Source: JANMZR01 sp031383555 (GTDB lineage Bacteria > Bacteroidota > Bacteroidia > Cytophagales > Spirosomataceae). From it: DNA of 21,152 nt. The notes under the pieces were generated by a model that ran no database searches, was not told the origin of the DNA, and worked only from the letters and a program-made list of their open reading frames with translations. The position numbers and the translations under genes were made by a program. Positions 15,747 to 21,152 of the stretch are shown piece after piece. Numbering within the stretch: position 1 is the stretch's first letter; the number at the start of each line of letters is the position of its first letter. The DNA lies in NCBI GenBank assembly GCA_031383555.1, contig JANMZR010000216.1, positions 1 through 21,152 on the forward strand. The letters are read 5' to 3'.

Positions 15747-16628
15747 ATGACAAATTTAAATAGACGTTCTTTTCTTGAAAAAACGGCATTGGGTTTTAGT
15801 GCAAGTTTTGGTTTTTCAAATATGGCAACAGCGCTTTTTGCAAATGCCGAAGAAAAATATAAGGGTATTCCAATTGGTTTTCAGACCTACCCAATTCGGG
15901 AAATGTTGGGGAAAGATTTTGCAGGAACACTCAAAACAATGGCCAATTTTGGCTATAAAACCACAGAACTCTGTAGCCCAGCAGGTTATGCTCAAAGTGG
16001 TTTTGGGTTTTTGGGGAAATTGAAAAATGCAGAGATAAAATCGATTATTTCTGATGCTGGATTGAGCTGCCCAAGCTGTCATTTTGGCAAAGCGGAATTT
16101 ACTCCCGATAAAATTGATAAATCGATTGAATTTGCTCAAGAAATGGGACTAAGTCAAATGGTGCTTTCTACATTTTGGTTGCCGAAAGCTGTAAGCTTAA
16201 ATGATTATAAAATAGAATCTGAAAAATTGAATAAATCGGCTGAAAAAATAAAGGCGGCGGGTATGCAGGCGGGCTTTCATAACCACGATTTTGAATTTAA
16301 AATGCTAGAAGGAGAGTTGATTTACGACGTAATTTTGAAAAGTTTGGATCCAGACTTGGTTAAATTGCAATTTCAAACCCAAGTAATTCAATTGGGCTAT
16401 AAAGCAGCCGACTATTTCAAAAAATACCCAGGAAGGTTTATTTCGGCACATTTATCAGATTGGACAACTGATAAAAAGGAAGCATCAGTTGGGGAAGGTA
16501 TAATTGATTGGAAAGATTTTTTTGCAAATACCAAAACCGGAGGCCTTAAAACTATTTTTGTTGAGATGAATTTTGACAAATTTGAAGGAAGTATTAAAAA
16601 CATAAACAAAATGAATGTGAAACGATGA
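15747..16628 (+). CDS. Tat-exported sugar phosphate isomerase/epimerase-type TIM-barrel protein (second copy)
   Basis: The product has 293 residues from the ATG at 15747; the frame extends to a TTG at 15723, but the ATG puts the twin-arginine motif NRRSFLEK at residues 5-12, as expected for a Tat signal, with cleavage likely after ANA (about 34). The TIM barrel follows, with HNH at 178-180, AHLSDW (H235, D238) and E273 in FVEMNF. The strand that often carries a metal-binding Asp reads LQFQTQ (207-212) without an Asp, so its metal site differs from the first copy. YFKKYPGRF is a strong subfamily signature. It is the middle gene of the 14146-17865 unit and should act on the product of the preceding oxidoreductase or supply its substrate. 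The specific reaction is unknown. Confidence 0.85.
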   Translation: MTNLNRRSFLEKTALGFSASFGFSNMATALFANAEEKYKGIPIGFQTYPIREMLGKDFAGTLKTMANFGYKTTELCSPAGYAQSGFGFLGKLKNAEIKSIISDAGLSCPSCHFGKAEFTPDKIDKSIEFAQEMGLSQMVLSTFWLPKAVSLNDYKIESEKLNKSAEKIKAAGMQAGFHNHDFEFKMLEGELIYDVILKSLDPDLVKLQFQTQVIQLGYKAADYFKKYPGRFISAHLSDWTTDKKEASVGEGIIDWKDFFANTKTGGLKTIFVEMNFDKFEGSIKNINKMNVKR

Positions 16629-16683
16629 ATGGAATAATTTTCAAAAATTATTTTCTAAACCTTCATTAAAACGCTAAGAAAAA

Positions 16684-17865
16684 ATGCCCATTTCTATCCC
16701 CAATTTTAAATCAGAAGTAAAAACTGAATACCAAAATATCCTGAATTATTGGATGAAATATTCTTTTGACCCAAAAATCGAAGGCTTTTATGGGCAAGTA
16801 GATGGTGAAAATAGGCCAAAATTGGACGCTGATAAAGGAATTGTATTGAATGGCCGTATCCTTTGGACCTTTTCTAGGGCTTATATCGAAGAAAAAAATC
16901 CTGAGTATTTGAAAATTTCAAAACGAGCTTTTAACTATATAAAAAAATACTTCTGGGACAAAACCAATGGGGGTGTTTATTGGTCAGTAAAAGCAAATGG
17001 CCAGCCATCCGAAACCCGAAAATTGATGTATGGGCACTCATTTGCGGTGTATGGCTTGAGTGAATATTACCGTGCAACAGGCCTGAAACCAGCACTTAAA
17101 TTTGCCCAAGATGTGTTTAATGAGATTGTAAAACATGGCTACGACACAAAATATGGTGGATATTTTGAGGCTTTCGGTCAAAATTGGAGCGAAATTGACG
17201 ACTATATTTTGGCTAAAGGCGACATGAAAAAGAGCATGAATACGCACTTGCATTTGATGGAATGTTTTGCCAATATGTATCAAGTGGACAAAAGTGAAAA
17301 GGTGCGATTTCATTTGCAGCATTGTATTGAAATAGTGATGGATAAAATTATTGGAGAAGGAAATATTCGGCAAACTTTGTTTTTTACTGAAAAATGGGAG
17401 CCAAGGTCAAAAGCAAAATCGTATGGCCATGATATTGAGTCTTCGTGGCTTATTCAAGAGTCGGCGGAGATATTGGGTGATGTAAAGTTGACAAAAAGAG
17501 TAAAGGCAAAATGTATAGAATTGGCTCAAGCCGCAGTTGAAGGCTTGCAACCCGATAATGGAATGATTTATGAATTTGACCCTGTAACTGGCCATTCACA
17601 TAGCTCACGTGACTGGTGGGTAATGGCTGAGGCGATGGTTGGTTTTTATAATGCCTATCAAAATACTGGCAAAGTGCATTTTTTAGAAAAATCTGAAAAC
17701 AGTTGGGAGTTTATTAAAAAATATTTAATCGATCACGAAAATGGCGAGTGGTTTACTGGGGTAACCTCCGAACATAAAGTAACCGCTACTGACAAAATAA
17801 ATATGTGGAAATGCCCCTATCACAACGCTAGGGCTTGTTTGGAGATGTACCATCGATTGGGGTAA
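16684..17865 (+). CDS. Cellobiose/mannobiose 2-epimerase-type enzyme (AGE superfamily)
   Basis: Enzymes of this type interconvert the reducing-end glucose and mannose of beta-1,4-linked disaccharides (cellobiose to glucosyl-mannose, mannobiose to mannosyl-glucose). The 393-residue (alpha/alpha)6-barrel closely follows cellobiose 2-epimerases as I know them: ADKGIVLNGRILW (R58), GGVYW, MNTHLHLMEC (H190), YGHDIESSWL (H249), WWVMAEAMVGF, GEWFTGV and WKCPYHNARACLEM (H380). The Arg and the three His are the expected catalytic set. Simple N-acylglucosamine 2-epimerase is a less likely alternative. There is no signal peptide, so unlike its two operon partners it acts in the cytoplasm. Such enzymes are commonly paired with GH130 phosphorylases; a GH130-type protein is encoded 6 kb away but is exported. 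The start is an ATG with no better alternative. Confidence 0.88.
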   Translation: MPISIPNFKSEVKTEYQNILNYWMKYSFDPKIEGFYGQVDGENRPKLDADKGIVLNGRILWTFSRAYIEEKNPEYLKISKRAFNYIKKYFWDKTNGGVYWSVKANGQPSETRKLMYGHSFAVYGLSEYYRATGLKPALKFAQDVFNEIVKHGYDTKYGGYFEAFGQNWSEIDDYILAKGDMKKSMNTHLHLMECFANMYQVDKSEKVRFHLQHCIEIVMDKIIGEGNIRQTLFFTEKWEPRSKAKSYGHDIESSWLIQESAEILGDVKLTKRVKAKCIELAQAAVEGLQPDNGMIYEFDPVTGHSHSSRDWWVMAEAMVGFYNAYQNTGKVHFLEKSENSWEFIKKYLIDHENGEWFTGVTSEHKVTATDKINMWKCPYHNARACLEMYHRLG

Positions 17866-18174
17866 ATAGTATTTGGGTTCGCCAAGCGTAACCATCATTT
17901 TACTTCTATATTGGAGAGATCATCGCTTTTGTAATTCTAACCTATTATTATTTCTTATTTATTCATAATTTTCAAATAAATAAGCCTAAATAGCAATAAA
18001 AAGGGAATAAAATCTTCAAAAAATTGATCCAATCTATTAATTTCATTCCAATTGCGACCCTAATTATCCAACGTATATTAACCAATAAATGCGGCTCAGG
18101 TGTAAAAGGTGCTAACCATGCGTTAAGTTTAAAATAACTACAATTCTCCAATCGTAAAATATTTTAGCATTTTT
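17866..18174. other. 309-bp convergent intergenic region
   Basis: Between the 2-epimerase (+) and the phosphodiesterase (-). Besides the terminator-like hairpin at its left end, it contains a 10-bp AT-only-core inverted repeat, CTTATTTATT (17954-17963) with AATAAATAAG (17975-17984). No gene, RNA or mobile element was recognised. Confidence 0.5.
17876..17900 (+). terminator. Probable terminator of the three-gene unit
   Basis: GGTTCGC (17876-17882) pairs with GCG (17886-17888) and AACC (17890-17893) around a CAA loop, with one bulged T, giving 7 bp. ATCATTTT follows, so the T-run is short. It lies 10 bp after the 2-epimerase stop codon. Confidence 0.45.
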
Positions 18175-18918
18175 TTATTTTAAAAACCTAGCCATTCCTG
18201 CCAAATCATCGGTGCCTATTATATCTACTTCCAAATTCATGAGTGTTGTCCATGCGATTGGGGTATCAGGGGTGGCCCAAAAGCGAAGTTTTTTACCTTT
18301 TTTATGAATGCCTTTTACAAATGTTTCAAGCTTATCTACTTGGTCGTCGTCAAGTTGTTTCTTGCCATTCCAAAGTAAAATTTCTTGAAAGTTATTTGAA
18401 TAAAGAGCAATACGATTTTTTTGTTTGTTTGTATAATCAGATTTTATTCGGCCATCAAATTGAAACATTTCGTCATATTTTTCAAAGTCATTTGGGTTAG
18501 GCATTTCGCCTGAAATCACAAACCTTACTTTTGCCTTTTTGAAAATATTTTTATTAGCAATTAATTGATTTTCAATAGTTTTTAACGTTTCACCACCAGT
18601 TTTCAAATCAATCAATAGAAATAAAGGTTGCTTTAATTTGCCATTATTTTTTTGAATTTCCGCTAATATTGGCTCAATATAAAGTGAATTTAATGTTTTT
18701 GTACTGTCAATATTTTTTTTATCATGAGCCACATACAATTCGTTGTTTATTAAAAAAACATCTACTTCTATGGAGCCAAAGCCAAAGTTATAAGCTTCAT
18801 AAAATGGGGATTTATGCTCATAATCGTTGTGAGCATGGCATTTTTGGAGGGTGTAATTTTGTGCTAAACTAGTTGATAGTGAGTAAAATATGAAAATAAT
18901 TGAGAATAGCTTTTTCAT
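18175..18918 (-). CDS. Secreted AIM6/GDPD-like phosphodiesterase
   Basis: The 247-residue protein has a type I signal peptide (MKKLFSIIFIF..., cleavage probably after SLA, before Q20) and a PI-PLC/glycerophosphodiester-phosphodiesterase TIM-barrel. The N-terminal active-site block is CHAHNDYEH (H28, H30, N31, D32), followed by GSIEVDVFL (E51, D53) and VAHD (H65, D66), matching the catalytic His and metal ligands of the superfamily. FLLIDLKTG and the late RFWATPDTP segment fit the AIM6-like (altered inheritance of mitochondria 6) branch better than classic GlpQ. It is probably periplasmic or secreted and cleaves a phosphodiester, but the substrate is unknown. It is divergent from the four-helix membrane protein gene across 99 bp. 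Confidence 0.8.
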   Translation of the reverse strand: MKKLFSIIFIFYSLSTSLAQNYTLQKCHAHNDYEHKSPFYEAYNFGFGSIEVDVFLINNELYVAHDKKNIDSTKTLNSLYIEPILAEIQKNNGKLKQPLFLLIDLKTGGETLKTIENQLIANKNIFKKAKVRFVISGEMPNPNDFEKYDEMFQFDGRIKSDYTNKQKNRIALYSNNFQEILLWNGKKQLDDDQVDKLETFVKGIHKKGKKLRFWATPDTPIAWTTLMNLEVDIIGTDDLAGMARFLK

Positions 18919-19017
18919 TTTGATTTAGATTTTTGTATATGCTAAATTAATTTGAATTCAATAGAATTCTTTATAAATTAGTAAAATTATTTTTTTAATC
19001 CTAAACTTTATACAAAC

Positions 19018-19557
19018 ATGAAAAAACTTTTAATCGGCGCTATCGTTGGCGGTATTTTACTATTTCTTTGGCAATTTGTTTCTTGGACAATTCTTGATAT
19101 GCATCGCCCTATGCAAGAACATACTCCAAAACAAACTGAAATTTTAAAGTATTTGGAAGATAACATGGATGAAGGCTTTTATTATTTGCCAACCTTACCA
19201 GCTGGGACTTCTTTAGAAGAAAATGAAAAGTTGATGACGGAAAGTATGGGTAAACCTTGGGCACAAATTTATTTCCATAAAGCCTTGACAATGAGCATGC
19301 CTATGAATATGGGCCGAGGAATAATTGTTAACATTCTTACTGTATTATTGATAGTTTGGCTGCTAATGAAAATCGGAAGGAGCTCATTTTTAGAAATATT
19401 TCTTGCCTGTCTGGCAGTTGGGCTGGTTGTATATTTGAATTCAAGCTATACTTATTCCATTTGGTACCAAACCAAAACCATGCCCGATTTAATAGAATAT
19501 GTAGTTAGCTGGGGTTTGGTTGGAGTCTGGTTGGGCTGGTGGTTAAATAGGGAGTGA
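19018..19557 (+). CDS. Four-helix integral membrane protein, function unknown
   Basis: The 179-residue product is not recognised as a named family. Predicted membrane segments are at about 4-26, 101-119, 123-141 and 157-176. The roughly 70-residue loop between the first two is acidic and contains YYLPTLPAGTSLEENEKL, and is probably periplasmic. The last helix ends in WLGWWLNRE. Similar small conserved membrane proteins are found in Bacteroidota without assigned function. The ATG at 19018 follows a 99-bp divergent spacer that contains GAATTC twice but no clear promoter match. A possible short reading frame starts 18 bp downstream of its stop codon, and the next real gene is convergent. Confidence 0.75.
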   Translation: MKKLLIGAIVGGILLFLWQFVSWTILDMHRPMQEHTPKQTEILKYLEDNMDEGFYYLPTLPAGTSLEENEKLMTESMGKPWAQIYFHKALTMSMPMNMGRGIIVNILTVLLIVWLLMKIGRSSFLEIFLACLAVGLVVYLNSSYTYSIWYQTKTMPDLIEYVVSWGLVGVWLGWWLNRE

Positions 19558-19574
19558 TTTCAAATTTTCAATTT

Positions 19575-19817
19575 ATGAAAAAACTGCTCTGGCAAATTGC
19601 CTGGGCGGTTTTTTTCACTTATATGACAAGCTCCTATTGTACTTCTCAAATTTTTACATCTCAAACAAAACTTTCCCAGCACTCATATTATTATAGTATC
19701 CATAAATCGCTTTTTCAAAATTTTCTAAGCCAAATTTGTTTACAATTTTGGTCTCAAAACCACCAGAAAGCATATTGTTTACTTTTCGAGTATTGTTTAA
19801 AGTTTGCAGGAAATTGA
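19575..19817 (+). pseudogene. Possible remnant or very small membrane ORF running into an antisense gene
   Basis: An 80-codon frame starts with an ATG 17 bp after the four-helix membrane gene. Its first 26 codons lie in otherwise free sequence and encode MKKLLWQIAWAVFFTYM and more, a plausible membrane or signal segment. The remaining two thirds are antisense to the end of the MDR gene and look like unselected sequence. It may be the start of a gene truncated by rearrangement, or chance. Confidence 0.2.
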
Positions 19818-20634
19818 GCTCCAAAGCCTTTTTGCTCAACCAAAAGCCTTCGATACTATAATGATGAAAAAGAAGTTCTTGAGGTACAATTTCAGCTGCT
19901 TGAGTTTGTTCCATACGGCCATAAACCAACATTTTGGAGTAATCGGGGAGGCAGTTTAGTATTTTATAAGGAACAGCACCCCCACCCACACAGTCCAAAT
20001 AAAGGATTTTACCAGAATTTTTAGTGACATCTTTTATTTGAAACTCAAAATCAGCATCTGTAATATTAATAGCTACTTTTGCTCCAATTGATTGCAATTC
20101 AGTTACTTGCTCACTTTTTCGTACTAAACCAATAAATGGAATATTTGATTGTTTGGCCAAATGAAGCACCATTTTAGCTAAAGCAGAGCCAGCTGCCGAC
20201 ATAACAATTGCCTTGTAATCTCCCTTTTTTGCCATATCTAAAAAGGAAATGGCCGTCATTGGATTCACAAAAAACATGGAACCTTGGTCCAAAGGCACAT
20301 TTTTTTTGAGTAAAATACATTTATCTGCCTCAGTAATCATATATTCTGCCCAAGTACCATCATATTTAGCAGAAGCAACGCAAGCTACACTCTTGTTCAA
20401 AAGTATTTTTCCATAAATACCGCCTCCATTTTCAATAACCACACCACTTCCTTCCAGCCCAGGTACCACAGGCATAGGTTTTTTAATGCCGTAGTTGCCT
20501 GTCAAAAATGCCAAATCAGAGGGATTTATTGGTGAGAATGCCATTTTTATTAACACTTCACCTTTTTTAGGTTTTGGTGTTGGTATTTCAACTAATTCAA
20601 GTTTTTCGGGAGCGGTTAAATGGATTGCTTTCAT
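19654..20634 (-). CDS. Zinc-independent MDR-family oxidoreductase (quinone/enoyl reductase-like)
   Basis: The 326-residue product belongs to the medium-chain dehydrogenase/reductase superfamily, with an N-terminal GroES-like domain (MKAIHLTAPEKLELVEIPTP, then GEVLIKMAFSPINPSD at 25-40 and VPGLEGSGVV at 57-66) and a C-terminal Rossmann domain. The catalytic-zinc Cys of alcohol dehydrogenases is absent; SPINPSD is typical of quinone oxidoreductase and enoyl reductase branches. The NADPH loop is SAAGSALAKM (146-155), a variant of AxxGxxG, and LDCVGG occurs in the usual place. It probably reduces an enone or quinone with NADPH in the cytoplasm. The start is ATG. Its 3' end is convergent with the membrane-protein gene. 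The substrate cannot be stated. Confidence 0.85.
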   Translation of the reverse strand: MKAIHLTAPEKLELVEIPTPKPKKGEVLIKMAFSPINPSDLAFLTGNYGIKKPMPVVPGLEGSGVVIENGGGIYGKILLNKSVACVASAKYDGTWAEYMITEADKCILLKKNVPLDQGSMFFVNPMTAISFLDMAKKGDYKAIVMSAAGSALAKMVLHLAKQSNIPFIGLVRKSEQVTELQSIGAKVAINITDADFEFQIKDVTKNSGKILYLDCVGGGAVPYKILNCLPDYSKMLVYGRMEQTQAAEIVPQELLFHHYSIEGFWLSKKALELNFLQTLNNTRKVNNMLSGGFETKIVNKFGLENFEKAIYGYYNNMSAGKVLFEM

Positions 20635-20820
20635 ATTTAATATTGAGATTTTATTGATAAGTTATAAGTTTTTGAGATTTTTTAGATAAAATTTGATTTC
20701 AAGTTAACTTTTTAATACATTAATTTTTTTTAATAAAATTTATATGTTTTAATAATTGATTGAGTTGTTAACCTGAAAATACTCATCGCTTATAACTTAC
20801 TGTCATCACTAATTTTTGTA

Positions 20821-21152
20821 TCACTCGTTTAACCCCACCAACTCAATATCAAATATCAAATCTTTGCCTGCAAGTGGATGATTGGCATCTAGAACTACAG
20901 ATTGCTCATCAAAGTCGGCCACAGCTACTTGCATTACTTGGCCTGAACCGTCTTGATGCATATTTAGTACCATACCTATTTCCAATTCCATGTCTACTGG
21001 TATTTCAGAGCGAGGAATTTTGATTACATTTTCCTCTTCTGCTAGGCCATAAGCCTCATTTACTGGTATATGCACTGTTTTTTTCTCGCCTATTATCATG
21101 CCCATAACTCCATTGTCGAAGCCTTCAATTACTTGGCCAGTTCCCAATTCAA
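20821..21152 (-). CDS. SlyD-type FKBP peptidyl-prolyl isomerase, 5' end outside the window
   Basis: The visible C-terminal 109 residues form an FKBP-fold prolyl cis-trans isomerase of the SlyD type, a protein-folding factor. The frame stays open past the right edge; the TTG at 21147 is an internal Leu codon. Family blocks are LGTGQVIEGFDNGVMGM, HIPVNEAYG, the inserted flap domain with IPRSEIP and the end VVLDANHPLAGKDLIFDIEL, which is diagnostic. It stops at LVGLNE, so the His/Cys-rich metal-binding tail of E. coli SlyD is missing, as is common outside enterobacteria. The MDR gene lies 186 bp downstream on the same strand; no terminator was seen between them. Confidence 0.93.
   Translation of the reverse strand, partial: ELGTGQVIEGFDNGVMGMIIGEKKTVHIPVNEAYGLAEEENVIKIPRSEIPVDMELEIGMVLNMHQDGSGQVMQVAVADFDEQSVVLDANHPLAGKDLIFDIELVGLNE

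Noticed and set aside
15816..16139. 107-codon minus-strand frame opposite the second isomerase
   Set aside because: Rich in Cys, Phe and Trp, as expected for the complement of this coding sequence, and without recognisable motifs.
17038..17373. 111-codon minus-strand frame opposite the 2-epimerase
   Set aside because: Shadow of a conserved gene; no independent support.
18155..18166. TAAAATATTTTA palindrome near the end of the phosphodiesterase gene
   Set aside because: Pure A/T palindromes are expected by chance here, the flanks do not pair and no GC stem exists for a terminator.
18954..18969. GAATTC twice, separated by AATA, upstream of the membrane-protein gene
   Set aside because: Short and AT-rich; could be an operator, but nothing else supports it.
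1..21152. CRISPR arrays, tRNA/rRNA genes, insertion sequences, phage or plasmid genes
   Set aside because: No regularly spaced direct repeats, cloverleaf-like structures, transposase or integrase motifs were found when reading both strands.

Overview
The window looks like chromosomal DNA of a member of the Bacteroidota, plausibly an environmental Cytophagales-type bacterium. It is AT-rich. The best promoter candidates match the Bacteroidota pattern (TTTG, about 20 nt, TAnnTTTG) rather than sigma-70 boxes. Several gene families are typical of the phylum: exported Gfo/Idh/MocA oxidoreductases with TIM-barrel isomerases, a secreted CHAT/TPR protein, two-component-regulator-type propellers and secreted GH130. 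The genus cannot be fixed from the sequence. No rRNA, tRNA, CRISPR array, transposase or integrase was recognised.

Layout. 1-3896 (+): the 3' part of a subtilisin-like S8 peptidase, a perfect 17-bp terminator-like hairpin, then a secreted and membrane-anchored TPR-CHAT protein. 3873-5986: nudK (-, overlapping the CHAT gene tail-to-tail by 24 bp) diverges from a DeoR-type regulator (+), which is followed by riboflavin synthase (+). 6131-8482 (+): a Tat-exported Gfo/Idh/MocA oxidoreductase, tandem terminators, and an exported TIM-barrel isomerase. 8633-13701 (-): rlmF, a secreted GH130-type glycosidase, a stand-alone seven-bladed propeller protein, a sulfatase-modifying-factor-fold protein without the formylglycine-generating cysteines, and a small secreted protein of unknown function. 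13702-14145: a non-coding divergent region with two stem-loops, one resembling an orphan terminator. 14146-17865 (+): a tight three-gene unit of a second Tat-exported Gfo/Idh/MocA oxidoreductase, a second exported TIM-barrel isomerase and a cytoplasmic cellobiose/mannobiose 2-epimerase-type enzyme. 18175-21152: a secreted AIM6/GDPD-type phosphodiesterase (-), a four-helix membrane protein (+), an MDR-family oxidoreductase (-) and the 3' part of a SlyD-type FKBP isomerase (-).

How the genes may work together. The strongest theme is glycan and sugar metabolism in the cell envelope. Two oxidoreductase plus isomerase pairs carry export signals, with a GH130 enzyme and a disaccharide 2-epimerase nearby. 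By analogy with the oxidation/elimination route for glycoside breakdown known in gut Bacteroides, they could oxidise and process glycosides in the periplasm before uptake and epimerisation. GH130, the 2-epimerase and NudK (GDP-mannose hydrolase) also give a loose mannose/beta-mannoside theme. These pathway links are inference; the family assignments are mostly secure. The other point of interest is the S8 peptidase next to a CHAT peptidase-fold protein.
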